DNA of 64,000 nucleotides, from NCBI RefSeq assembly GCF_041916735.1, contig NZ_JAYRYY010000004.1, one strand, 5' to 3'. The DNA is from Zoogloea sp016790385 (GTDB lineage Bacteria; Pseudomonadota; Gammaproteobacteria; Burkholderiales; Rhodocyclaceae). A model generated the notes under the pieces. The model was not told the origin of the DNA, ran no database searches, and saw only the letters and a list, made by a program, of their open reading frames with translations. Of the stretch, positions 1 to 8,931 are shown piece after piece. Made by a program: the position numbers and the translations under genes. Each line of letters begins with the position of its first letter. Within the stretch, counting starts at the first letter, position 1.

Positions 1-1
1 G

Positions 2-1087
2 TGCCTGCATGGTGGCGCCGCCTGCTGGGCCGGGCGCCCCTTCTACCCGGCGGACATCGTCACCGCCCTCGAGGCCGTCCCGGCTCCCCGCGCCCTCGTC
101 ACCACGCCTTTCCATCTGCGTACCCTCCTGGATGCCGGCCTGACGCTGCCGTCTGTGGACTTCCTCCTGTCGGCCACCGCCCCCCTCTCCGAGGATCTTG
201 CGGCCCGTGCTGAAGCGGTAAGCGGCGCCCCCTTGCTGGAAATCTACGGCTGCACGGAGACCGGCCAGCTCGCCAGCCGCCGCTCCACCCAGACCCGCGT
301 CTGGCAGCTTCTCGGCAATGTCACCCTCTGCGCCACGGAAACCGGCCACGCCGCCCGGGGCGGCCACGTTGAAGGCACGGTTGCCATCAGCGACGTGATT
401 GAGCTCGTGGACGAGCGTCATTTCCTGCTCCATGGTCGCAATGCCGATCAGGTCAACATCGCCGGCAAACGTACTTCCCTCGCCTTCCTCAATCAGCAAC
501 TCCTGGCGGTGCCCGGCGTGATCGACGGGGTGTTCTTCATGCCCGACGCGGAACCCGATGACCACGCCACGCGCCTGTGTGCCTGTGTGGTGGCGCCTGA
601 GCACACCCGCCAGAGCCTGCTCGCGGCCCTGCGAAGCCGCATCGATACGGCCTTCCTGCCCCGCCCGCTGGTGTTTGTCCCGCGCCTGCCCCGCAATGCG
701 GCCAGCAAGCTTCCCCGGGCCGAGTTGCTGGCCCTGCTGCCCGGCGCCACCGGAAGCACTGATCGCACGGACAGCATGACCCCCGGCAGAGAGCGCCGGT
801 GGACCGTTCCCGTGGAGCACCCGGCATTTCCCGGTCATTTTCCGGGGCGACCGATCCTGCCAGGCGTGGTGCTGATCGATCAGGCCATCCGTCTGGCCGA
901 TGGGCTGCTCCCCGCGGCCAGCACGATCCGCGGCCTGGGCAATACCAAGTTCTTTGAACCCGTGGGCCCGGGCACCTGCCTCGTCTTCCACTACGCCCCG
1001 GCCAGCACCAAGGCCCTGTCGTTCGAAGTCCGCACAGCCGACCGGCTGGTAGCCTCCGGCAGCTTCACCCTCGGGCCGCAATCGTGA
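2..1087 (+). CDS. AMP-dependent ligase (C-terminal part) fused to an ApeI-like hotdog dehydratase, 5' partial
   Basis: The reading frame is open to the left edge, so the N-terminal half of the adenylating domain is outside the window. About 250 visible residues look like the C-terminal part of an acyl/aryl-CoA synthetase, with an adenylation-type YGCTETG motif. From about visible residue 260 the chain becomes a FabA/FabZ-type hotdog domain with HPAFPGHFPG and RPILPGVVLID. In aryl polyene clusters the ligase (ApeH) activates the aryl starter and the dehydratase (ApeI) acts on the growing chain; here both seem to sit on one polypeptide. The stop overlaps the GTG start of the next gene (GTGA), so coupling is likely. 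The domain assignment is firm. The exact starter substrate is inferred from the cluster. Confidence 0.82.
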   Translation, partial: CLHGGAACWAGRPFYPADIVTALEAVPAPRALVTTPFHLRTLLDAGLTLPSVDFLLSATAPLSEDLAARAEAVSGAPLLEIYGCTETGQLASRRSTQTRVWQLLGNVTLCATETGHAARGGHVEGTVAISDVIELVDERHFLLHGRNADQVNIAGKRTSLAFLNQQLLAVPGVIDGVFFMPDAEPDDHATRLCACVVAPEHTRQSLLAALRSRIDTAFLPRPLVFVPRLPRNAASKLPRAELLALLPGATGSTDRTDSMTPGRERRWTVPVEHPAFPGHFPGRPILPGVVLIDQAIRLADGLLPAASTIRGLGNTKFFEPVGPGTCLVFHYAPASTKALSFEVRTADRLVASGSFTLGPQS

Positions 1088-2031
1088 CGCACCCGCCCCT
1101 GCCGCCCGCCGAAGGTGCAGCCTGGGCACGCCAGGCGGAACGCAGCAGCATCCCGGTGATGCGCTTCATGGTGTGGCTGTCCCTGACCCTGGGCCGGCGG
1201 CTCAGCCGTACCGTGCTGCACGGCATCGCCCTCTATTTCCTGCTCTTCTCCCCCCAGGCCGGACGGGCCTCCCGGGCCTATCTCCAGCGCGTTCTCGGGC
1301 GCGCACCCGGCCTCGCCGAGCGTTACCGTCACATCCTCACCTTTGCCACCACCATTCACGATCGCATTTACTTCCTGAACGGTCGCTTCGACCTCTTCGA
1401 CATCGAGATTCACGGCAGTGAGCATGTGGAAGCGCTCCTTGCCAAGGGGCGGGGCATCCTCCTCTTTGGCGCCCACCTGGGCAGCTTCGAAGTCCTCCGG
1501 GCCGTCGGCCATCGGTATTCGACCCAGCCGATCTGCATGCTCATGCACGCAGAGAACGCCCGCAAGATCAATCAGGTGCTGGCCGCCATCAATCCCGACG
1601 CCCATCAGGACATTCTTCCCCTCGGTCAGCTCGACTCCATGCTCCAGCTCCGTGACAGGCTCGATGCCGGGCAGCTGGTAGGCGTCCTCGCAGACCGCAA
1701 CCCGGGTGAGAACGGCACCCGGCACCTGCCTTTCCTCGGCAGCCCCGCGCCCTTTCCCAACGGCCCCTTCCGGCTCGCCGCGCTGCTGCAGCGACCGGTG
1801 CTCTTCATGAGCGGCACCTGGGAAGGCGACCGACGCTACCGGGTGGAGCTGTCCCCCCTCGCCGACTTCAGCGGCGTCGAGCCCCGTGAGCGTGCCACCG
1901 CCATCACCGAGGCCCAGCAAGCCTATGCGGCCCGCCTGGAAGAGCATTGCCGCAGGGCACCCTACAACTGGTTCAATTTTTTCGATTTCTGGAGCGATCC
2001 ACGCTCACAGCCCAATCCCCGAGCCTCATGA
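1084..2031 (+). CDS. LpxL/HtrB-family lysophospholipid acyltransferase of the polyene cluster
   Basis: A 315-residue protein of the lipid A biosynthesis acyltransferase family. It has a hydrophobic N-terminal segment (about residues 24-56) and the catalytic HX4E-type motif in GAHLGSFE (129-136), followed by an ADRNPG segment typical of this family. It begins at a GTG that overlaps the upstream stop and ends overlapping the LolA-like gene. In aryl polyene clusters such enzymes are thought to attach the polyene acyl chain to a lipid headgroup at the inner membrane. It is distinct from the tandem LpxL-type genes at 35507-37249, so a dedicated role in the polyene pathway is more likely than lipid A synthesis. 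Confidence 0.85.
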   Translation: MTHPPLPPAEGAAWARQAERSSIPVMRFMVWLSLTLGRRLSRTVLHGIALYFLLFSPQAGRASRAYLQRVLGRAPGLAERYRHILTFATTIHDRIYFLNGRFDLFDIEIHGSEHVEALLAKGRGILLFGAHLGSFEVLRAVGHRYSTQPICMLMHAENARKINQVLAAINPDAHQDILPLGQLDSMLQLRDRLDAGQLVGVLADRNPGENGTRHLPFLGSPAPFPNGPFRLAALLQRPVLFMSGTWEGDRRYRVELSPLADFSGVEPRERATAITEAQQAYAARLEEHCRRAPYNWFNFFDFWSDPRSQPNPRAS

Positions 2032-2600
2032 AGCACGCTCTCCGTCTTGCCGCCTGTCTACTGCTGCTTGCCGCCATGCCCGCCATCGCCGCATGGGACC
2101 TGCCCCAGCTCATGACCGAACTCGCCCGCAATCAGGGCGGCCGGGCCCACTTCACCGAGCGGAAGTACATCGCCCTCCTCGAGAAGCCCGTGATCTCCTC
2201 GGGGGAGATGCGCTACCTTGCCCCCGATTACCTGGAAAAGCGCACCCTCACTCCACGCCTTGAGGTCATGGTGCTCGACAAGGACGAGATCAGCCTCGAA
2301 CGGGGCAAGCAGAAAATCACCCTGCGCCTGCGGGAGCAACCGGAAGTCCTGGCCTTTGTGGCCAGCATTCGCGGCACCCTGTCGGGCAATCGCGCCGCGC
2401 TGGAACAGAACTACGCACTGCACCTGTCGGGCCAGCGGGACAACTGGACCCTCAACCTCTCCCCCAGCAACCCGCGCATCGCCGAACTTGTCACCCGCAT
2501 CACCATCACTGGCAGCCGGCACCAGGTCCGCAGCATCGAGTATCTGCAAGCCGACGGAGATCGCTCGGTCATGTCCATCGAACCCGTGGACACCCGGTGA
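2028..2600 (+). CDS. LolA-like periplasmic lipoprotein carrier (ApeL-type)
   Basis: A 190-residue protein with a clear signal peptide (MKHALRL, then a hydrophobic run ending AIAA) and a LolA-type beta-rich body. The ATG at 2028 is preferred because it overlaps the upstream stop as ATGA and directly starts the signal peptide. Its position between an acyltransferase and an MMPL exporter is the usual place for the LolA-related protein of aryl polyene loci. There it probably carries the hydrophobic product across the periplasm to the outer membrane. Carrier function is family knowledge; the cargo is inferred. Confidence 0.83.
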   Translation: MKHALRLAACLLLLAAMPAIAAWDLPQLMTELARNQGGRAHFTERKYIALLEKPVISSGEMRYLAPDYLEKRTLTPRLEVMVLDKDEISLERGKQKITLRLREQPEVLAFVASIRGTLSGNRAALEQNYALHLSGQRDNWTLNLSPSNPRIAELVTRITITGSRHQVRSIEYLQADGDRSVMSIEPVDTR

Positions 2601-4927
2601 AACGCCTCCGCGCCCTCCCCGTCCTGCTCTGGCTGCTGGGCCTTGCCCTGTGTGCCGGCGTGGCCCTGCGCGCCCACTACACCGCCGACATGTCGGCCTT
2701 CCTGCCGCGGAGTCCGACACCGGCCCAGCAGCTGTTGGTGGACCAGCTCACCGAAGGCGTGCTGTCCCGGCTGCTGCTGGTGGGCATTGAGGGCAGCACC
2801 CCGGCGGCCCGCGCGGAACTCTCCCGCAGCCTGGCCAAGCGCCTTGAAGACGGGGGGCTGTTCCTCTCCGTGCGCAATGGTGACGCGGCCGTTCTGTCCC
2901 GCGACCGGGAACTCCTGTTCGCCAACCGCTACCTCCTCAGCCCATCGGTCACCCCCGAGCGCTTCACCCCCGAAGGGCTTCACGCAGCCATCAGCGAGAG
3001 CATCGATCTCCTGGCCTCTCCCATCGGGCTGATGCTCAAGGGGCTCCTCGGCCGCGACCCCACCGGCGAACTGGTCGAACTCATCGGCAGCCTCGACACC
3101 AGCGGCAGCCCCGCCAGCGAAAACGGCGTGTGGGTGTCCCGCGATGGACAGCGGGCCATCCTGATGCTGCAAACCCGCGCCGCGGGCTCCGACACCGACG
3201 CCCAGGCCCTCGCCATTGCCCAGATCCGTTCGCAATTCGCGACCCTCGGCAGCGAGGCCGGACATCCCGACGCGCGCATCCTCGTGTCCGGTGCGGCAGT
3301 CTTCGCCGTCAATTCCCGCGCTGCCATCGAATCCGAGGCGGTACGACTGACTACCCTGGGCTCCGCCGCAGTGATTGCCCTGCTGCTGCTCATCTACCGC
3401 TCCTTCACCACGGTAGTCCTCGGCCTGCTGCCAGTCGCCAGCGGGGCACTTGCGGGGATCGCGGCAGTGGCCCTGGGCTTTGGCACCGTGCACGGGCTGA
3501 CCATCGGCTTTGGCACAACACTCATCGGTGAAGCCGTCGATTACTCCATCTATTACTTCGTGCAGTCGGACGAAGAGGAGGAAGGCGGCTGGATGAAACG
3601 GTTCTGGCCCACCATCCGGCTCGGTGTGCTCACCTCCATTTTCGGCTTTGCATCCCTGCTGTTTTCCGGCTTCCCTGGCCTGGCCCAACTCGGCCTGTAC
3701 TCCATCGCCGGGCTCGTCACCGCAGCGATGGTGACGCGCTTCGTACTACCCCATCTGCGCCCGGCCAAGCTGCACATCCACGACATTGCGCCGATCGGCC
3801 GGGCCCTGACGGGTCTCTGGGCCTGGCTGTCGCGGCTGCGACGTGTGGTGCCCGTCCTGGGGCTGGCGGCCATCCTCGTCCTTGTCGCCAACAGGGAGCA
3901 CATCTGGAGCAGCAGCCTGTCGGGGCTGAGCCCCGTCTCCTCCGCCGATCAGGCCCTGGACCAAAGCCTGCGCGCTGACCTCGGAGCCCCCAATCTGCGC
4001 TACCTGGTAGTCGTCAAGGCGGGCAGCCGCGAAGCGGCGCTGGAACAGGCCGAGTCCGTCGGCGAGCGCCTCCGCGGGCTGGTGGCGGACGGAGTACTCG
4101 CCGGCTTCGATAGCCCCGCTCGCTTTATGCCCAGCGCTGCGACCCAACAAGCCCGACGCAATGCGCTGCCGGAACGGGACACCCTGGCCCGCAACCTGGA
4201 AAGCGCCCTCGTCGGCCTCCCTCTTCGAGCAGACCGCCTGAACGCCTTCCTGGATGACGTGGACAAGGCCCGGGCGCAGCCCCTTCTCACCCCTGAATCC
4301 CTGCGCGGCTCCACGCTGGCCCTGGCGGTTGACTCCTTGCTCCTCGAACGCCCCCAGGGGTGGACGGCCCTGATCCCCTTGCGCACGCCGGACAGTGACA
4401 CGCCGTTCGAGTCAGCCCGGGTGGAGGCCGCCCTGCGCGGTACCCAGGCCTTGTTCGTCGACATCTTCGGCGAGTCCAACAACCTCTACCGGACCTACCT
4501 CGATGAAGCCATCCTGCTGTCCCTGGCCGGCATTCTCGCCATCGTTGTGCTGATGGGCGTGGTGCTGCGGGAGCCCATGCGCCTGGTACGGGTGATGGTC
4601 CCCGTGATCACGGCCGAGCTGCTTGTCATGGCCGGCCTCGTCGCCACCGGTCGCGCCCTGACCCTGCTGCACCTGGTGGGCATGCTGCTGATCGTCGCCG
4701 TCGGCACCAACTATGCGCTGTTCTTCAACCAGGCCGACCGAAACCCGGGCGACGATCCACGCACCCTGGCCTCCCTGCTCCTTGCCAACCTGGCAACGGT
4801 GATCGGCTTTGGCACCCTCGCCGTCTCACCGGTCCCCGTACTCCAGGCCATAGGTATCACCGTCGGTCCCGGCGCAGTCCTCACACTGATCCTCTCCGCC
4901 ATGCTGGCGCACCGGGGACCACGCTGA
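2597..4927 (+). CDS. MMPL/RND-family exporter (ApeM-type)
   Basis: A 776-residue integral membrane protein with two repeated halves. Each half has one N-terminal membrane helix, a large periplasmic domain, then a cluster of five or six helices. The GFGTTLIGEAVDYS segment around residues 300-315 and the GTNYALFF segment around 700 are conserved MMPL membrane motifs. It begins at a GTG overlapping the upstream stop (GTGA). MMPL proteins of this type export glycolipids or polyketide-like lipids. In this locus the likely cargo is the assembled polyene lipid, handed to the neighbouring LolA-like carrier. Confidence 0.87.
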   Translation: MKRLRALPVLLWLLGLALCAGVALRAHYTADMSAFLPRSPTPAQQLLVDQLTEGVLSRLLLVGIEGSTPAARAELSRSLAKRLEDGGLFLSVRNGDAAVLSRDRELLFANRYLLSPSVTPERFTPEGLHAAISESIDLLASPIGLMLKGLLGRDPTGELVELIGSLDTSGSPASENGVWVSRDGQRAILMLQTRAAGSDTDAQALAIAQIRSQFATLGSEAGHPDARILVSGAAVFAVNSRAAIESEAVRLTTLGSAAVIALLLLIYRSFTTVVLGLLPVASGALAGIAAVALGFGTVHGLTIGFGTTLIGEAVDYSIYYFVQSDEEEEGGWMKRFWPTIRLGVLTSIFGFASLLFSGFPGLAQLGLYSIAGLVTAAMVTRFVLPHLRPAKLHIHDIAPIGRALTGLWAWLSRLRRVVPVLGLAAILVLVANREHIWSSSLSGLSPVSSADQALDQSLRADLGAPNLRYLVVVKAGSREAALEQAESVGERLRGLVADGVLAGFDSPARFMPSAATQQARRNALPERDTLARNLESALVGLPLRADRLNAFLDDVDKARAQPLLTPESLRGSTLALAVDSLLLERPQGWTALIPLRTPDSDTPFESARVEAALRGTQALFVDIFGESNNLYRTYLDEAILLSLAGILAIVVLMGVVLREPMRLVRVMVPVITAELLVMAGLVATGRALTLLHLVGMLLIVAVGTNYALFFNQADRNPGDDPRTLASLLLANLATVIGFGTLAVSPVPVLQAIGITVGPGAVLTLILSAMLAHRGPR

Positions 4928-4928
4928 G

Positions 4929-5711
4929 ATGGGTTCCTGGCAGCCCAGCCCGACACTCAAGGCAAGCGCCATCGTGCATGCCGGGGCACTGGCCAGCCTG
5001 CTGCTGGAGCCGGGCACTTGGCCCGCAGCCGCCGGCGCCCTGGCGGCCAACCATGCCCTCCTCACCGCCGCCGGCCTGCTCCCGCGCTCAACCCTGCTCG
5101 GCCCCAACCTGACCCGCCTGCCCGCAGCCGCGGCCGCCCGAGGCGAAGTAGTGATCAGCATCGACGACGGACCCGACCCGGAGGTCACCCCCCGGGTGCT
5201 TGACCAGCTCGACGCCGCGGGCGCCCACGCCAGCTTCTTTTGCATCGGCCAGCGCGCCACCGCCCATCCGGGCCTGGTGCGCGACATCATCGCCCGCGGG
5301 CACACCATCGAGAACCACAGCGAACATCACTGGAAGCGCTTCTCGACCCTTGGCCCCGGCGCCATGGCCAGGGAGATTTCCGCTGCACAGGCCAGCCTTG
5401 CGGTGCTCACCGGCCGGCCGCCCCGCTACTTTCGCGCCCCCGCCGGCCTGCGCAATCCTTTCCTCGATCCGGTGCTGGCGCCCCTCGAGCTACAGCTGGC
5501 CAGTTGGACCCGACGTGCCTACGACACCCGCAACGGCGACCCGGCCAGCGTGCTCGCGCGTCTCACCAAAGGCCTCGCCGGCGGCGACATACTTCTCCTC
5601 CATGACGGCAACGCGGCCCGCACTCCCGCCGGAGAGGCGGTGATCCTCGAGGTGCTGCCCGCCCTCCTGGCCCGCATCCGAGCTGCCGGCCTGGCCCCGG
5701 TGTGCCTGTGA
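4929..5711 (+). CDS. NodB-type polysaccharide deacetylase
   Basis: A 260-residue protein with the carbohydrate esterase family 4 motifs. Motif 1 is SIDDGPD (Asp79-Asp80), the metal site HSEHH is at 130-134, and RAPAG near 160 supplies the catalytic Arg-x-Pro. The first 50 residues are hydrophobic and may anchor it in the membrane. It starts one base after the exporter stop and ends overlapping the methyltransferase gene, so it is part of the polyene operon. The substrate is not visible; deacetylation of an N-acetylated sugar head group on the polyene lipid would fit a cluster that also encodes a glycosyltransferase. This is inference. Confidence 0.85.
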   Translation: MGSWQPSPTLKASAIVHAGALASLLLEPGTWPAAAGALAANHALLTAAGLLPRSTLLGPNLTRLPAAAAARGEVVISIDDGPDPEVTPRVLDQLDAAGAHASFFCIGQRATAHPGLVRDIIARGHTIENHSEHHWKRFSTLGPGAMAREISAAQASLAVLTGRPPRYFRAPAGLRNPFLDPVLAPLELQLASWTRRAYDTRNGDPASVLARLTKGLAGGDILLLHDGNAARTPAGEAVILEVLPALLARIRAAGLAPVCL

Positions 5712-6424
5712 GCGAGAGCCTCCAGCGCAGGCTGGTCCGCCAGGCCAGCGCGTCGTACCGCCCCGCCGGCCCCTGGGCCTGGCATTTCGCCCGGGGCAAG
5801 CTCGCCAGGGACCCCGTCTTTGCGGCCCTGTTGCGCCCAGGCCTGCTCCCGGCCACGGGCCGCTATCTGGACCTGGGCTGTGGGCAGGGCCTGCTGGCCA
5901 GCTGGCTGCGGGCAGCCGCCGCACTCCACGCCGGGCACGACTGGCCAGCGGAGCAGCCTGCCCCACCGCGGATCAGCGCCTACCACGGGCTCGACATGCA
6001 GGCCACGGCCATCCGGCATGCCCGCCAGGCCCTGGCCGACTGCGACTTCCCGACCCGCCTGGACCTCGGCGACCTGCGTGACTTCGCATTGCCCGACGCC
6101 GACGTGATCACCCTCTTCGATGTCCTCCATTACCTCCCGGGCACTGCCCAGGAGAGCCTGCTGCAACGCATCCGCGACAGCCTGCCACCCGACGGTCGGC
6201 TGCTGCTGAGGGTCGGTGATGGGGCTGCCGGGTTGCCCCATCACCTGTCCCGGGTCGTTGACAGCCTCGTGGTCCGGCTACAGGGCGGCACCTGGCCACG
6301 CCTGCACTGTCGGCCGGCCACCGCCTGGCTGGGCCTCCTCGGCGAACTTGGTTTCCGCGTCGAACCCTTTCCGATGGCCGGCGCCGGATTCGCCAACGTC
6401 CTGCTCCGCGCCCGCCCGATCTGA
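5702..6424 (+). CDS. class I SAM-dependent methyltransferase
   Basis: A protein of about 240 residues with a Rossmann methyltransferase core. The SAM motif LDLGCGQGLLA lies at about residue 56, and the acidic strand DVITLFDVLHYLP follows near 140. Two GTG starts are possible, 5702 and 5708; both overlap the 3' end of the deacetylase gene, so translational coupling is likely either way. In aryl polyene and xanthomonadin-type loci a methyltransferase commonly methylates the aryl head group or ring. The acceptor here cannot be read from the sequence. Confidence 0.8.
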   Translation: MPVSESLQRRLVRQASASYRPAGPWAWHFARGKLARDPVFAALLRPGLLPATGRYLDLGCGQGLLASWLRAAAALHAGHDWPAEQPAPPRISAYHGLDMQATAIRHARQALADCDFPTRLDLGDLRDFALPDADVITLFDVLHYLPGTAQESLLQRIRDSLPPDGRLLLRVGDGAAGLPHHLSRVVDSLVVRLQGGTWPRLHCRPATAWLGLLGELGFRVEPFPMAGAGFANVLLRARPI

Positions 6425-6503
6425 GGCTGGCGTCATGACATGCCATGGCTCAGTCCATCAGCCCCTCTGGTAGACTCCCGCCACCCCCCGACAAGACCGC
6501 ACC

Positions 6504-7697
6504 GTGACACCACTCCACCTTGCCCATCACACCGTCAGCTGCTGTGCAGGCGATGGCCTGGAAGCGCTGCGCCTTGCGCTCCGCAATGGCACCAGCGGTC
6601 TGCGCCCCTACCGCATAGAGGGGCTGGGCACCGACACCTGGATCGGCGAGGTCCACGGGCTCGATGACACCCCCCTGCCCGCACCGCAGGCCGGCTTCGA
6701 TTGCCGCAACAACCGGCTCGCCCGGCGCGGCCTTGCCGCTGACGGCTTCGAGGACGCCATCCGCCGCCGCATTGCCCATCATGGCCCACGGCGCGTGGGG
6801 GTTGTCCTCGGCACCAGCACTTCGGGCATCCTCAGCACCGAGCTGGCCTATCGCCAGCGCGCCTCCGAAGGTGGCCTGCTGCCCTCCAGCCTGAACTATC
6901 GGGGCAGCCACAGCACCTATTCCCTGGCTGATTTCGTGCGCACCTGGCTGGCCATCGAAGGTCCGGCCTACGTCGTCTCCACCGCCTGCTCATCGTCGGC
7001 CAAGGCCTACGCCGCCGCGGCAAGACTGATCCATGCAGGCCTGATCGATGCCGCGCTCGTGGGCGGGGTCGACAGCCTGTGCTTCACCACCCTGCACGGC
7101 TTTGCCTCCCTCGAACTCACCTCGCCCGAGCCCTGCCGACCCTACGATGCCGCCCGCTCGGGCATCTCCATCGGCGAGGCCGCGGCCTTCGCCTTTCTGG
7201 AGCGCCCCGCCGACAGCCTCGATGCCGACGCAGTGCTGCTGCTGGGCTGCGGTGAGTCCAGCGACGCCTACCACATGTCCTCACCCCACCCTGAAGGCCT
7301 CGGAGCACGCCTGGCCATGGAGGGGGCGCTGGCCCAGGCCGGCCTGGACACCGCCGACATCGACTACATCAATCTCCACGGCACCGCCACGCCCAACAAC
7401 GACTCGGCCGAAGGGCACGCCGTCGCCAGCCTGTTCGGCACACGGGTCGCAGCCAGCTCCACCAAGGGCGTCACCGGGCACACGCTGGGCGCCGCAGGGG
7501 CGCTGGAGATCAGCATCAGTGCGGTGGCCCTGGCAGAGGGTTTGCTGCCGGGCAGCGTACACACACGGAAGCTCGACCCGTCCATCCCCATCAACTATGT
7601 GCTTGCCTCGCGCGGCGCCCCCCTGAACCGCGCCATGAGCAACTCCTTCGGCTTCGGTGGCAGCAACTGCAGTGTGATCATCGGGAGGGCCGGATGA
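6504..7697 (+). CDS. beta-ketoacyl-ACP synthase (ApeO-like, FabF type)
   Basis: A 397-residue condensing enzyme with a full catalytic triad: Cys162 in STACSSS, His292 in NLHGTATP and His326 in GVTGHTLGAAG. It extends the polyene chain by condensation with malonyl-ACP. The GTG at 6504 is the start that fits the family length. About 80 bases separate it from the methyltransferase, so it may have its own promoter, although I could not identify a convincing one. It overlaps the chain-length-factor-like gene by 4 bases (ATGA), consistent with the heterodimeric ketosynthase/CLF pair known for aryl polyenes. Confidence 0.92.
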   Translation: MTPLHLAHHTVSCCAGDGLEALRLALRNGTSGLRPYRIEGLGTDTWIGEVHGLDDTPLPAPQAGFDCRNNRLARRGLAADGFEDAIRRRIAHHGPRRVGVVLGTSTSGILSTELAYRQRASEGGLLPSSLNYRGSHSTYSLADFVRTWLAIEGPAYVVSTACSSSAKAYAAAARLIHAGLIDAALVGGVDSLCFTTLHGFASLELTSPEPCRPYDAARSGISIGEAAAFAFLERPADSLDADAVLLLGCGESSDAYHMSSPHPEGLGARLAMEGALAQAGLDTADIDYINLHGTATPNNDSAEGHAVASLFGTRVAASSTKGVTGHTLGAAGALEISISAVALAEGLLPGSVHTRKLDPSIPINYVLASRGAPLNRAMSNSFGFGGSNCSVIIGRAG

Positions 7698-8500
7698 GCG
7701 CCCCGGTGTCCCTGAGCGCATGGATTGAGGGCGTCGGCCTGATTGCCCCGGGCCTGCCCGACTGGGCCCATGGCGCAGCGGTGCTGGCCGGCCGGGAAGC
7801 CCACCTACCGGCCCCGAGCGTGCTCCCTGCGCCCATGGTGCTGCCGCCCAATGAACGCCGCCGCGCCAGCCGCGTGGTGCGCGTGGCCCTGGCCAGCGGC
7901 CTGGCGGCCCTGGAGCAGGCCGGCATGGCGCCATCCGGGGTGGCTGCGGTTTTTGCCGCGTCAACCGCGGACGGCCACAACTGCCACGCCCTGTGCGAAA
8001 CCCTGGCATCCAGCGACCAGCGGGTCTCGCCGACGCGCTTCCACAACTCCCTGCACAACACCCCGGCGGGCTACTGGAGCATTGCCACCGGGGCCATGGC
8101 GGCCAGTCAGTCCCTGTGCGCTTCCGATGCCAGCTTTGCGGCGGGCCTGATCGAAACCCTGGTGCAGATCCACGCCACCAATGCACCCTGCGTGCTGATT
8201 GCCTACGACGCGGAATATCCGGAGCCCCTTGCCAGCCTGCGCCCCATCCCCGACGCCGCCGGCATCAGCCTGGCACTCGGCCCCAGGCCCAGCCCCCGCA
8301 GCCTGGCGCGCCTGGACATCCGCCTTGGTGATGGTGCCGCAACCCGGCTGGGCACGCCCTCCCTGGAAACCCTGCGCACGGCCATCCCGGCCCTGCGTGG
8401 CCTGCCCCTGCTTGAGGCCCTGGCCTCCGCCCGCGGCGGCGAGCTCAACCTGGAATACCTCGCCCCCCTGAGCCTCCACCTCACCCTGAGCCCATGCTAG
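7694..8500 (+). CDS. beta-ketoacyl synthase chain-length-factor-like protein (ApeC-like)
   Basis: A 268-residue protein related to the N-terminal half of ketosynthases. It has the HNSLHNTPAGYWSIATG segment typical of the KS N-terminal-like family found in aryl polyene loci. It is about two thirds the length of a full ketosynthase and lacks the two catalytic histidines. It has only a degenerate SLCASDASF at the nucleophile position. This supports a non-condensing partner of the preceding ketosynthase, setting chain length. The coupled overlap with both neighbours (ATGA upstream, 7 bases downstream) supports equimolar expression. Confidence 0.82.
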   Translation: MSAPVSLSAWIEGVGLIAPGLPDWAHGAAVLAGREAHLPAPSVLPAPMVLPPNERRRASRVVRVALASGLAALEQAGMAPSGVAAVFAASTADGHNCHALCETLASSDQRVSPTRFHNSLHNTPAGYWSIATGAMAASQSLCASDASFAAGLIETLVQIHATNAPCVLIAYDAEYPEPLASLRPIPDAAGISLALGPRPSPRSLARLDIRLGDGAATRLGTPSLETLRTAIPALRGLPLLEALASARGGELNLEYLAPLSLHLTLSPC

Positions 8501-8931
8501 ACCGCCACGCCATTGCCGCCCGCATCCCGCACCAGGGCACCATGAGCCTCCTCGACGCGGTGGTCGAATGGGACGCCACCGGCATCCACTGCACAGCAGT
8601 CAGTCACCGGCAGGCGGACAATCCATTGCGTCACGCCGGGCGCCTGGGTGTCGCCGCGGGGATTGAATATGCCGCTCAGGCCATGGCCGTGCACGGCGGC
8701 CTGCTGGCTGCCGACAATGCCCCTCCGCGCCAGGGTTACCTGGCGAGTGTGCGCCAGGTACAGTTTCACGTGGCTTACCTGGACGAACTGCCTGCCGACC
8801 TCCAGATCTCCGCCGAACGCCTGTCCGGCGATGCCACCCAGGTGCTCTACCGCTTCGCTCTTTCGAGTGGCGACACCCCCGTGCTGGACGGCCGTGCAGC
8901 GGTGATCCTCGATGCCGGAGCCCTGCCATGA
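8494..8931 (+). CDS. hotdog-fold 3-hydroxyacyl-ACP dehydratase (ApeP-like)
   Basis: A 145-residue FabZ-like protein with IPHQGTMSLLD near the N-terminus and the helix AGIEYAAQAMAVHGG around residues 54-69, matching the ApeP dehydratases of aryl polyene clusters. It would dehydrate the 3-hydroxyacyl intermediate to leave each conjugated double bond. Together with the hotdog domain at 2-1087 the cluster has two dehydratase domains, as is usual for these pathways. It sits in an overlapping KS-CLF-DH-KR block. Confidence 0.84.
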   Translation: MLDRHAIAARIPHQGTMSLLDAVVEWDATGIHCTAVSHRQADNPLRHAGRLGVAAGIEYAAQAMAVHGGLLAADNAPPRQGYLASVRQVQFHVAYLDELPADLQISAERLSGDATQVLYRFALSSGDTPVLDGRAAVILDAGALP

